This document shows positions 1-5,943 of a stretch of 10,432 nucleotides of DNA, in pieces. Numbering within the stretch: the stretch's first letter is position 1; the number at the start of each line of letters is the position of its first letter. The DNA is taken from assembly GCA_031263295.1 (NCBI GenBank), contig JAISGC010000066.1, forward strand, positions 1 through 10,432, read 5' to 3'. Position numbers and translations under genes: made by a program. This stretch comes from Rickettsiales bacterium. Lineage in GTDB: Bacteria; Pseudomonadota; Alphaproteobacteria; Rs-D84. Under the pieces are notes generated by a model that was not told where the DNA came from, ran no database searches, and worked only from the letters and a program-made list of their open reading frames with translations.

Positions 1-982
1 TTTGCTGCGTCTTGGCCGCGACTTCGTCCCCGAAGGCGCCGAACTGACCGCCCGCGCCGCCCGCGTTCGGTCCGCCGGAACCCGAGACATCATAGACGGG
101 TTTTGTAGCTGGAACCGACGGTAGGGCAGAAGGGGCCGCAGGCCCCTCGTCGGGCTCGTCGCTCCAAACCGCGGCGCGGTCGGTCGCGAACTGCTTCGTG
201 CCGCCGAATCCGAAATCGAGCAGGCCCTTGGAGACCGAATTGCGCATGGGCTTGCTGGACGCGCCGAGAACCACCGACACCAGCGGCCGCCCGCCGCGCG
301 TCGCAGTCGCAATCAGGGAATATTTCGACTGGTTCGTGAATCCGGTCTTCATCCCGTCGCATCCGTCATAGACGCCGAGCAATCCGTTGCCGTTCTTGAA
401 CGACCGGCCGTTGTAGTGAAAATACGGAATGGAAAAATATTTCCAGTATTGCGGATAGTGTTTGCGGACCGCGATGGCGAGCAAGGCCATATCTTTCGCG
501 GTCGAGATGTGGTCATCGTCCGCGAGGCCCGACGCGTTGGAAAAGTTCGTGTTCTTCAATCCAATTTGCGCGGCGACGCGCGTCATCATTGCGGCGAATC
601 CGCCTTCGTCGCCGACCAGATTTTCGGCCAAGACGCGGGCTATGTCGTTCGCCGAATAAACCGCGACCGCCTTTATCGCATCGTCGACGGAAATCTTGCT
701 GCCCGCGGAAAGGCCTATTTTGACCGGGCTCGCCGCGGCCGCAGCCTTGGAAACAATCAGATTCTGGTCCAGCTTCAACCGCCCGTGTTCGAGCGCGTCG
801 AATGTCAAGTAAAGCGTCATTATCTTGGTCAAAGATGCGGGATAATTCAGATCGTTTTCGTTCTCGGCATAAATGATTTTGCCAGAGTCCATATCGGCAA
901 CTAGGACGGCGTTATAGTCCGCCGCAACGGCCACGCGCGCGACAGCGGCCAACATCGCAAAAAATACGAGAACCTTCCTCAC
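1..982 (-). CDS. D-alanyl-D-alanine carboxypeptidase (PBP5-like, S11), 3' end beyond window
   Basis: Periplasmic serine peptidase that trims the terminal D-Ala from peptidoglycan pentapeptides. 327 codons are visible. Residues 1-20 form a signal peptide (MRK, hydrophobic core, AVA-A cleavage site). The three active-site motifs are present and correctly ordered: S50-L-T-K53 (nucleophile and general base), S110-A-N112 and K212-T-G214. A Pro/Ala/Gly-rich linker (about 275-312) leads to QFGAFGDEVAAKTQQ at the window edge. That resembles the start of a SPOR peptidoglycan-binding domain, as known in alphaproteobacterial homologues; the SPOR call is inference from a few residues. The GTG start at 982 is chosen because it gives the complete signal peptide and an in-frame TGA lies 12 codons upstream. 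An ATG at 955 would cut the signal peptide. No Shine-Dalgarno is visible. Divergent from brnT. Confidence 0.9.
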   Translation of the reverse strand, partial: MRKVLVFFAMLAAVARVAVAADYNAVLVADMDSGKIIYAENENDLNYPASLTKIMTLYLTFDALEHGRLKLDQNLIVSKAAAAASPVKIGLSAGSKISVDDAIKAVAVYSANDIARVLAENLVGDEGGFAAMMTRVAAQIGLKNTNFSNASGLADDDHISTAKDMALLAIAVRKHYPQYWKYFSIPYFHYNGRSFKNGNGLLGVYDGCDGMKTGFTNQSKYSLIATATRGGRPLVSVVLGASSKPMRNSVSKGLLDFGFGGTKQFATDRAAVWSDEPDEGPAAPSALPSVPATKPVYDVSGSGGPNAGGAGGQFGAFGDEVAAKTQQ

Positions 983-989
983 TTGCGCC

Positions 990-1019
990 AGCCTAGCAAA
1001 ATCCCCCGCGCCGGGTCAA
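990..1019 (-). promoter_or_regulatory. Candidate leaderless promoter of the carboxypeptidase gene
   Basis: Minus strand: -35 TTGACC (1019-1014), 18-nt spacer, -10 TAGGCT (995-990). Only 7 nt separate the -10 from the GTG start at 982, so the transcript would begin at or next to the start codon. A second candidate on the same strand is an extended -10, TGCTATAAT, ending at 1059; it overlaps the brnT promoter and lacks a clear -35. Confidence 0.4.
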
Positions 1020-1031
1020 TCGTAAAACAGA

Positions 1032-1060
1032 TTGACTTTGCCGACTTTTCGTATTACAAT
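1032..1060 (+). promoter_or_regulatory. Promoter of brnT-brnA
   Basis: -35 TTGACT (1032-1037), 17-nt spacer, -10 TACAAT (1055-1060), near consensus. Transcription would start about 1067, with the Shine-Dalgarno AAGGA at 1069-1073 and ATG at 1081. In characterised BrnTA systems the BrnA antitoxin (alone or with BrnT) represses this promoter; the operator was not identified here. Confidence 0.75.
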
Positions 1061-1080
1061 TATAGCACAAGGAATCGCAT

Positions 1081-1362
1081 ATGGAATATGAGTGGGACAA
1101 TAAGAAAAACGAAAGCAACATCGCCAAGCACGGGTTCCCGCTTTCGCTGGCCGTATATGTATTCCGCGATAAAAACAGAACCGAAGTCGAAGACGACAGG
1201 AAAGACTACGGCGAACCCCGGTATCTGACATACGGAATGATTCGCGGGCGCCTGTTCTGCGTGTGCTATACGCTTCGCGACGAAGCGCGCAGAATAATAT
1301 CGGTATTTCCGATAAGCAAAAAGAAAAAGGACTTGTATTATGGCGATAGTAAAGATGACTGA
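1081..1362 (+). CDS. brnT: BrnT family toxin of a type II toxin-antitoxin system
   Basis: 93-aa protein, the usual BrnT size. BrnT is a RelE-fold ribonuclease toxin that blocks translation when free of its antitoxin. Family signatures are visible: YEWDNKKNESNIAKHG at the N-terminus (the W-D-x-x-K-x-x-x-N-x-x-K-H-G block), a central E-x-R-Y-L-T-Y-G block (about 55-63), a RGRLFCVCYTLRDEARRIISV strand pair (shortened here), and the closing basic helix KKKKDLYY. The start is supported by AAGGA 7 nt upstream and a good promoter. The 3' end overlaps brnA by 23 nt, the toxin-first order typical of brnTA, which implies translational coupling. Confidence 0.88.
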   Translation: MEYEWDNKKNESNIAKHGFPLSLAVYVFRDKNRTEVEDDRKDYGEPRYLTYGMIRGRLFCVCYTLRDEARRIISVFPISKKKKDLYYGDSKDD

Positions 1363-1636
1363 AACCGAAATCTTAAAAAGCCGCCCATTGACGCGCGACA
1401 TAAAGCGGCGCATACGCGCGATACGCGATGAAGAACTCCCGAATCCGCCGCGCTGGACGCAGACGATGCGCGCGTATATGACGCGGCCCGGCCGGCCGAA
1501 AAAGGAAATCACCAAGGGCGTCGTGTCGTTCCGCATCGACGGGGACATCCTGAACGCATTGAAGCGCCAGCCGAAATATACCCAGCAGGTGAACGCGCTG
1601 GTCCGCGGCTGGCTGACCGGAATCGGGGCGTTATAG
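1340..1636 (+). CDS. brnA: BrnA family antitoxin
   Basis: 98 aa. BrnA neutralises BrnT by direct binding and represses the operon through a C-terminal ribbon-helix-helix domain. The N-terminal part (1-45) is polar and basic and would be the toxin-binding region. The RPGRPKK segment (about 49-55) followed by a VVSFRID strand (61-67) and two short helices (DILNALKRQP and YTQQVNALVRGWL) is the characteristic BrnA pattern. The start overlaps the brnT 3' end, with AAGGA 8 nt before ATG inside brnT. The stop is TAG, one of three TAG stops in intact genes here. It is followed about 40 nt later by the tRNA-Thr promoter. Confidence 0.85.
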   Translation: MAIVKMTETEILKSRPLTRDIKRRIRAIRDEELPNPPRWTQTMRAYMTRPGRPKKEITKGVVSFRIDGDILNALKRQPKYTQQVNALVRGWLTGIGAL

Positions 1637-1674
1637 GCGGCGCGGGCCAATCCGCCGACGCCATAAATATAATG

Positions 1675-1703
1675 TTGATTTCCGCGGGCGCGTGGTTTAT
1701 AAT
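1675..1703 (+). promoter_or_regulatory. Promoter of tRNA-Thr
   Basis: -35 TTGATT (1675-1680), 17-nt spacer, -10 TATAAT (1698-1703, perfect consensus). The start would be near 1710, only about 4 nt before the mature tRNA 5' end at 1714. Transcription may continue into the 1897 gene because no U-tract terminator follows the tRNA. Confidence 0.8.
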
Positions 1704-1713
1704 CGCATCCGCC

Positions 1714-1787
1714 GCCCGCATAGTATAGTGGTAGAACAGGTCCTTGGTAAGGACCAGGTGCAAGTCCGATTCTTGCTGCGGGCACCA
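1714..1787 (+). tRNA. tRNA-Thr (anticodon GGT), CCA encoded
   Basis: Perfect 7-bp acceptor stem GCCCGCA/TGCGGGC, 5-bp anticodon stem GGTCC/GGACC with loop TTGGTAA (anticodon GGT at 1746-1748, reading ACC and ACU), 4-nt variable loop AGGT, and 5-bp T stem GCAAG/CTTGC with loop TCCGATT. Discriminator A1784 and CCA 1785-1787 are encoded. Two oddities: the D stem (GTAT/GAAC, 1723-1726 with 1734-1737) has only two Watson-Crick pairs plus an A-A mismatch and a T-G wobble, and a second CCA follows directly (CCACCA, 1785-1790). Confidence 0.93.
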
Positions 1788-1788
1788 C

Positions 1789-1830
1789 CAATTTTTCAAG
1801 CGAGCGCGAAGCGCGAGCGTTGTAAAATTG
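1789..1830 (+). repeat. Hairpin element A (shares its core with the element at 9923-9966)
   Basis: Imperfect palindrome right behind tRNA-Thr. The outer stem CAATTTT (1789-1795) pairs with AAAATTG (1824-1830). After a T-T mismatch, CAA pairs with TTG and GC with GC (one bulged G). Then comes a symmetric GA/GA internal loop and a GCGC/GCGC stem with loop GAA. The core GCGAGCGC-GAA-GCGCGAGC (1800-1818) recurs, apart from its loop, at 9935-9953. No T-run follows, so it is not a standard terminator. It would be transcribed with the tRNA. Confidence 0.6.
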
Positions 1831-1896
1831 AGTGCACTACGCATCCCGAAGGGCGAAGCGGGGCGAAATAAATCTCGTATAAAAAAGGAAACAATC

Positions 1897-2391
1897 ATGA
1901 GTGACATGGGATTTACTTCCGAAGAAATCGAACGGCTGTTCGGGCGGGGTACGGATGCAAAAAATCTGAAACATGGCGGCGAGCCGGTGTCCGCGGCCGA
2001 GTTGGCGGGCGCCCGCGCCAATGCCGAAAAAACCGCATATATTTACGACTATCGTCTTTACCCGCCGGAGGTCTATCGGCAGATGTTTAACTCCGACCGC
2101 GCAGTCCTCGAAGACCCGCGCGAGCCGGACGAACAGGATTTTATCAAATCGGGTGAGATTGTGGGCGGCCTTCGGTTCGACGGCGACGACGGCATCGGAC
2201 CGCGCGAAGCCGAGCCGGACTGGGAGGAGATTCAGATTGCGAAAAAGAAAGCTTACGATGCCGTCTGGGATGCGCGTGCGAAATTATTGGGCAATGCGGT
2301 TTATCTTGCGCGCCGCGTCGAATATCTCGAAAGAATCAACGGCATCCAAATCGATGTCGCGGGATTAAAGCGGGCGTGCAATATCAAGTAA
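1897..2391 (+). CDS. Hypothetical protein, 164 aa
   Basis: Not recognised. The start at 1897 is chosen for its good Shine-Dalgarno (AAAGGAA, 6 nt upstream). The reading frame is open further upstream but runs through the tRNA gene. The protein is soluble and acidic, with no signal peptide or membrane segment. Residues 1-20 include a FTSEEIERLF helix. The middle (about 45-100) is rich in Asp, Pro and Tyr. The C-terminal third (about 108-160) is helical and charged (KKKAYDAVWDARAKL, LARRVEYLERI) and may form a coiled coil. It lies 36 nt upstream of the Gre-like gene in the same direction. A functional link to transcription is only a guess from adjacency. Confidence 0.7.
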   Translation: MSDMGFTSEEIERLFGRGTDAKNLKHGGEPVSAAELAGARANAEKTAYIYDYRLYPPEVYRQMFNSDRAVLEDPREPDEQDFIKSGEIVGGLRFDGDDGIGPREAEPDWEEIQIAKKKAYDAVWDARAKLLGNAVYLARRVEYLERINGIQIDVAGLKRACNIK

Positions 2392-2427
2392 GCGCCCGGG
2401 GATACGGCCGTCGCATAATCAAACGCT

Positions 2428-2934
2428 ATGGATGAAACGCAGAAAGTTTTAATAACCGCGGAATATTTGGACGCTCTGCGGGCCAAATCGCGCGCGTTGC
2501 AGAATCGCGTCGCGGAGGCCCAGCGCGAAAAAATCCAATCATACGACGGCGACACGAATACATGGCACGACAACTTCGCGTATGAGGAGGCCGCGCGTCA
2601 GGAATCAATCGCCAAGTCCGAACTGCGCGTCGTCGCGCGCGAAATAGAATGCGCGGCGGTTTGTCCGCCGCCGGAACGCCGGCTGCGGCCGGCGCTCCAA
2701 ACAAACGGCCCGGATTGCGTCGGAATCTGGACGCGGGCCATTATCGAAGTTGACGGGGCACTGCGCGAGATTTGCATTGTTCCGGTCGGCGGAGAAGACA
2801 TTTCCGCGGGCGTTTATAATTACAGGACGCCGTTCGCGGCGGCGCTGCTCGGCGCGAGGGTCGGCGAGACGCGGATTATCCGCATCCCGGCCGGGGATAT
2901 TTCGGCAAGAATTATTGATATAAAAAAGTTCTGA
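2428..2934 (+). CDS. GreA/GreB-like transcription factor, divergent
   Basis: 168 aa (GreA is about 158). Gre factors enter the RNA polymerase secondary channel and stimulate cleavage of backtracked RNA. The layout fits: an N-terminal helical hairpin (about 8-75, ITAEYLDALRAKSRALQNRV) and a C-terminal FKBP-like domain (about 97-168) with the family's S/T-P-x-x-x-A-L-L-G-x-x-V-G-E pattern at 134-147. At the coiled-coil tip the usual G-D-L-x-E-N is replaced by a longer segment ending NTWHDNFAYEEA. D48 would match catalytic Glu44 of E. coli GreA, but the Asp41 position appears to be Thr, with other Asp residues at 40 and 42. This alignment is by eye. No Shine-Dalgarno precedes ATG 2428; CATAAT at 2414-2419 may be a -10 for a leaderless mRNA. 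The 3' end is convergent with the DMT gene. Confidence 0.72.
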   Translation: MDETQKVLITAEYLDALRAKSRALQNRVAEAQREKIQSYDGDTNTWHDNFAYEEAARQESIAKSELRVVAREIECAAVCPPPERRLRPALQTNGPDCVGIWTRAIIEVDGALREICIVPVGGEDISAGVYNYRTPFAAALLGARVGETRIIRIPAGDISARIIDIKKF

Positions 2935-2943
2935 ACGAAACCC

Positions 2944-2962
2944 GGCGCCGCTTCGCGGAGCC
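2944..2962. other. GC-rich hairpin between convergent genes
   Basis: GGC (2944-2946) and CCGC (2948-2951) pair with GCGG (2955-2958) and GCC (2960-2962), with one G-A mismatch and loop TTC. It lies in the 42-bp gap between the convergent Gre-like and DMT genes. It may end transcription from both sides, but neither strand has a proper T-run, so a terminator role is tentative. Confidence 0.4.
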
Positions 2963-2976
2963 GCGTCAAATAATCG

Positions 2977-3879
2977 CTATAACACCATCATCATGCATCC
3001 GGCGATCATCGCGAAGATACAGACGACTTTGCGCAGGACCGCGCCCCGCGCCAAATCCTCGCGTATCCGACCCTTTAATCCGAACCTCGCGAGCAGGCAT
3101 GCGAACGCCAGGTTGAACAGCGGCTGTGTGTTCGCGACGCCCTCTTTGACGACGACCGGTATCGTGGCCAGCAAAAACAGAAACACCGCGAACAGGCCGA
3201 ACTGCATAAACTCGTATCCGAAAAACATCGCGAAGTTTTTCTTATATTGCGCGAAATCGCCGACTATCCCGGCGCGCCACTTTTTCGGAATCAGGAATGT
3301 CATCGAGACCAAAAACTCCGCTATAAGAATCCAAAAGAAAAAGCTGGGCCACGACATCGATTGCAGCGCCTGCTTGCCGACCATTATGCCGCCGTAATAC
3401 ATCAATGAAACCGCGAGCATCATAAAGAATCCGACGCCGAGCCGCGGCCGCTTGAAATCGTCGACGCACATTATTATCGACGCCGCAAGCACCAGAAAGA
3501 ACCCGAGCGCCAGACCAACGCCCACCGCCTCGCCGAACAGAGTCGCGGCCGAAACCGGAACCACCGCGCTGCCCAGCGACCAGACCGCCTGACCCGTCGA
3601 GACATCGATGCGGCGGAGCGCATAGAAATACAGCCAGCTCCAACACATTTGTATGGCGACATATCCGGCCGCCAGCATAATCCCCGCGGACCAGGCCATG
3701 CGCGGGCCGTCGCCGAACAGGAACAAAAGAGGAATGACCAGCATATTTGTGGCCGCGGAATAAAACTTGGACGATTTCCAATACTTGAAAACGCCGTTGC
3801 TTATCTGGCTTTCCCAAAGATTTCCAACCGCGAACAATATCGGCGGCAAGAATGCCAAAAGAAAAAGCCACCACTGCAT
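2977..3879 (-). CDS. DMT superfamily (EamA-like) membrane transporter
   Basis: 300-aa polytopic inner-membrane protein. About ten hydrophobic helices can be counted, starting with WWLFLLAFLPPILFAVGNLW and ending with VVCIFAMIAGCMMMVL. The two-half arrangement, the helix with ALRRIDVSTGQAVWSLGSAVVPV in the first half and the matching VKEGVANTQPLFNLAFA near the end of the second, fits the drug/metabolite transporter fold. The substrate cannot be inferred. ATG 3879 has GGAG 6 nt upstream, only 18 nt after the infC stop, so it is very probably co-transcribed with infC. The stop is TAG. Confidence 0.8.
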   Translation of the reverse strand: MQWWLFLLAFLPPILFAVGNLWESQISNGVFKYWKSSKFYSAATNMLVIPLLFLFGDGPRMAWSAGIMLAAGYVAIQMCWSWLYFYALRRIDVSTGQAVWSLGSAVVPVSAATLFGEAVGVGLALGFFLVLAASIIMCVDDFKRPRLGVGFFMMLAVSLMYYGGIMVGKQALQSMSWPSFFFWILIAEFLVSMTFLIPKKWRAGIVGDFAQYKKNFAMFFGYEFMQFGLFAVFLFLLATIPVVVKEGVANTQPLFNLAFACLLARFGLKGRIREDLARGAVLRKVVCIFAMIAGCMMMVL

Positions 3880-3897
3880 ATCGCGCTCCGGAATATT

Positions 3898-4443
3898 TTA
3901 TTTCTTCACAGCCGGGGCGACGATTATCGATTTGCGGAACTCGTCGGGGCGGGATTTGCTTTCGAGCGTGATTTTGTCGCCGAGCATCGCGATGACTTTA
4001 TCGAACAATGCGAAAATCGCGTCGCGGTTTTTCAGAACTTTTTTATCGCCGCGAATCATCGCCGACACTTTTACTTTATGACCTTCGGCCAGAAACTCTT
4101 CGAGTTTTTTCATCTTGATGGAAAGGTCGTTTTCGTCGATGAACGGCGCCATCCAGATTTCTTTCAGCTCGGCGGACTTTTGATTTTTGCGGCTTTCGGA
4201 GGCGCGCTTTTTCTGCTCGTACTTGAACTTTCCAAAGTCCATAATTTTCACAATCGGCGGGATGTTCGCGCCGTTTATCTCGACGAGATCGAGCCCGGCC
4301 TCCATAGCCATAGACAAAGCCTGGGCGGTCGGCATAATGCCTATGTTTCGCCCGTCGTTCGCGATAAGCTGAACGGATTTCGCGTTTATGCGGTGATTTG
4401 TGCGGGGGCCGAGATCCCGCCTGCGGTCGTTAAAGTTTGCGAT
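3898..4443 (-). CDS. infC: Translation initiation factor IF-3, AUC start
   Basis: 181 aa, the normal IF-3 length (E. coli 180). IF-3 binds the 30S subunit, keeps it dissociated from 50S and checks start-codon/initiator tRNA pairing. The N-terminal domain contains NHRINAKSVQLI and GLDLVEI, followed by the hallmark PPIVKIMDFGKFKYEQKK linker block and a C-terminal domain (KEIWMAPFIDENDL to the end). The first in-frame ATG (4335) would remove 36 conserved residues, and no ATG, GTG or TTG occurs before it. An ATC at 4443-4441 sits 6 nt behind a strong AGGAG and gives the full-length protein. Rare AUU/AUC starts are known to let IF-3 repress its own translation. Heads an operon with the DMT gene; rpmI-rplT do not follow. 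Confidence 0.95.
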   Translation of the reverse strand: MANFNDRRRDLGPRTNHRINAKSVQLIANDGRNIGIMPTAQALSMAMEAGLDLVEINGANIPPIVKIMDFGKFKYEQKKRASESRKNQKSAELKEIWMAPFIDENDLSIKMKKLEEFLAEGHKVKVSAMIRGDKKVLKNRDAIFALFDKVIAMLGDKITLESKSRPDEFRKSIIVAPAVKK

Positions 4444-4454
4444 AGGTGTCTCCT
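4441..4454 (-). promoter_or_regulatory. Shine-Dalgarno and non-canonical ATC start of infC
   Basis: Minus strand reads AAAGGAG-ACACCT-ATC-GCA. AGGAG occupies 4454-4450 and ATC 4443-4441, with 6-nt spacing. This site decides the infC start and implies autoregulation through IF-3 discrimination against non-AUG/GUG/UUG codons. Confidence 0.85.
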
Positions 4455-4477
4455 TTGTAATCGCTTGTAATGCGGGA

Positions 4478-4507
4478 ATATTAGCACCTTGACCCGCGGT
4501 CTGTCAA
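4478..4507 (-). promoter_or_regulatory. infC promoter
   Basis: Minus strand: -35 TTGACA (4507-4502, perfect), 18-nt spacer, -10 TAATAT (4483-4478). Start near 4471, leaving a leader of about 28 nt. Its -35 lies inside the prs promoter spacer. Confidence 0.7.
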
Positions 4508-4518
4508 TTTTATATACT
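4489..4518 (+). promoter_or_regulatory. prs promoter
   Basis: -35 TTGACC (4489-4494), 18-nt spacer, -10 TATACT (4513-4518). Start near 4525, leaving a leader of about 25 nt with AAAGGA before ATG 4550. Its -35 lies inside the infC promoter spacer. Confidence 0.7.
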
Positions 4519-4549
4519 GCGTTCGGAGAGGGCGACAAAAGGAAACGAA

Positions 4550-5518
4550 ATGAATATATTTTCCGGGAACAGCAACCCGATCCTCGCCGACAAAATCATC
4601 AAGGAACTGCACGAGCAGTCCGGCGGCATAGTGATTAAAAAGTTCTCCAACGGGGAATGCTATGTCGAGTATCCGAGCTCGGTCCGAAACGAGACCGCGG
4701 TCATAATCCAGAGCACCGCGCGCAGTTTCGGGAACGCCGAAGCCACGGCGAACTCGGTCAACGACAATCTGATGTTTCAATTGCTGATGGCGGACGCGCT
4801 GAAACTAAACGGGGCGTCGCAGGTAATGCTGTGCTCGCCGTATTTCGCATACGCGCGCCAGGACCACACGGACGAGGACGCGCGCGCTCCGCTGTCGGCG
4901 GCGCTGGTGATAAATATGCTGAAAGTCGCGGGCGTCACGCATCTGATTACGACGGATATTCACAACAGGTCGATAATGAACGCGTTCCGCAGGCCCTTTA
5001 AGAATGTCAAGATTTCGGATTTGTTCGCGAACGACATCCGCCAGAATTACGAGATAAGCAATATGATAATCGTCAGCCCCGATTACGGAGGCCAGCCGCG
5101 CGCGAGGGCGGTCGCGAACCGGCTGGGGCTGGACAACGCGTTCTGCTATAAAAAGCGCGGCAAGGCCGCGACCGAGGCGAACAAGATAAAGCAAATGATG
5201 CTGGTCAGCGAGGACGATGTCGAGGTCAAGGGCAAGGATGTGATTCTGACCGACGACATCGCCGACACCTGCGGCACATTGATAGAATGCACGAACCTGC
5301 TCTATGCAAGGGGCGCGAAATCGGTCCGGGCATACGCCACGCACGGCGAGTTCTCGGGAAACGCGCTGGATGCGATTGCCGGTTCAGCCCTGAAAGAACT
5401 GATAACGACCGACACGATAGCGAACGAAGCCGCCGATAAACTCCCGAACACTCGCCGCATTTCCGTGGCGCAGTTGCTGGCCCACGAAATCTACAATATG
5501 ATGACCACCCGGCGGTGA
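4550..5518 (+). CDS. prs: Ribose-phosphate pyrophosphokinase (PRPP synthetase)
   Basis: 322 aa. Makes PRPP from ribose 5-phosphate and ATP in the cytoplasm, feeding purine, pyrimidine, NAD, His and Trp synthesis. Motifs in order: SGNSNP (5-10), FSNGECYVE (32-40, the F-x-N-G-E block), YFAYARQDH (98-106, ATP-binding), TTDIH (134-138, with the catalytic His region), VSPDYGGQPRAR (175-186), YKKRG (200-204) and the PRPP loop VILTDDIADTCGTL (231-244). Several positions differ from the common consensus (IADTCGTL for IDTAGTL; DIH for DLH), so it is a divergent but apparently complete enzyme. ATG 4550 has AAAAGGA upstream. Divergent from infC; guaA, another purine gene, lies convergently downstream. 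Confidence 0.95.
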   Translation: MNIFSGNSNPILADKIIKELHEQSGGIVIKKFSNGECYVEYPSSVRNETAVIIQSTARSFGNAEATANSVNDNLMFQLLMADALKLNGASQVMLCSPYFAYARQDHTDEDARAPLSAALVINMLKVAGVTHLITTDIHNRSIMNAFRRPFKNVKISDLFANDIRQNYEISNMIIVSPDYGGQPRARAVANRLGLDNAFCYKKRGKAATEANKIKQMMLVSEDDVEVKGKDVILTDDIADTCGTLIECTNLLYARGAKSVRAYATHGEFSGNALDAIAGSALKELITTDTIANEAADKLPNTRRISVAQLLAHEIYNMMTTRR

Positions 5519-5524
5519 TAGTCT

Positions 5525-5552
5525 TTGCATTCTGCAAAAAACTTTGTATGAT
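5525..5552 (+). promoter_or_regulatory. Promoter of the 111-aa Cys-rich protein gene
   Basis: -35 TTGCAT (5525-5530), 16-nt spacer, -10 TATGAT (5547-5552). Start near 5559, with AAGG at 5564-5567 before ATG 5576. The -35 overlaps a small inverted repeat, TTTGCA-TTC-TGCAAA (5524-5538), that could be an operator or the remains of a prs terminator. Confidence 0.55.
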
Positions 5553-5575
5553 GCGCGCATAAAAAGGCATCGGCC

Positions 5576-5911
5576 ATGACGGATAAAACAAAATCTCAAA
5601 TTAAATCGGAAGCATTCGAAACGGCATACACCGGCGCCATGGCCGCGATTCCGCAGACTTATAAAGACGCTCACGAGCATTGCCTCGGAAACTGGCAGGC
5701 CGTAAAACAAAGTAAAGTCTGCGGATGCTTTTACTGCGGCAAACTTTTATCTGCGGACGCGATAACTGATTTTATAACCGAGCCAAGCGGGAGCAAAACC
5801 GCCATCTGTCCGGAATGCGGCATCGATAGCATAATCGGAGACGCATCAGGAGTGGAGCTTTCGAAAGATTTTATGAATAAAATGCACTTGGCGTGGTTTG
5901 GCGACAAATAA
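5576..5911 (+). CDS. Small Cys-rich 'cytoplasmic protein' family, probable zinc-binding
   Basis: 111 aa, soluble. The pattern is that of a widespread uncharacterised family annotated only as 'cytoplasmic protein': a helical N-terminus with HEHCLGNW (33-40), a first cysteine knuckle VCGCFYCGK (48-56; C49, C51, C54), a second ICPECGIDSIIG (77-88; C78, C81), and a closing FMNKMHLAWFG. The two knuckles could hold a zinc ion, but no function is established for the family. The start follows AAGG by 8 nt. It has its own promoter 3' of prs and is convergent with guaA (32-bp gap). Confidence 0.82.
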   Translation: MTDKTKSQIKSEAFETAYTGAMAAIPQTYKDAHEHCLGNWQAVKQSKVCGCFYCGKLLSADAITDFITEPSGSKTAICPECGIDSIIGDASGVELSKDFMNKMHLAWFGDK

Positions 5912-5943
5912 GCATTTTGCAATAATAATCCGATTAAAAATTA

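Noticed and set aside
416..904. Long plus-strand open frame of 162 codons.
   Set aside because: It is antisense to the carboxypeptidase, whose three active-site motifs prove the minus strand is coding.
1060..1791. Minus-strand open frame of 243 codons.
   Set aside because: It is antisense to brnT, brnA and the tRNA and shows no family features.
1744..1896. Upstream extension of the 164-aa protein frame into the tRNA.
   Set aside because: It would translate tRNA sequence; the Shine-Dalgarno at 1884-1890 marks ATG 1897.
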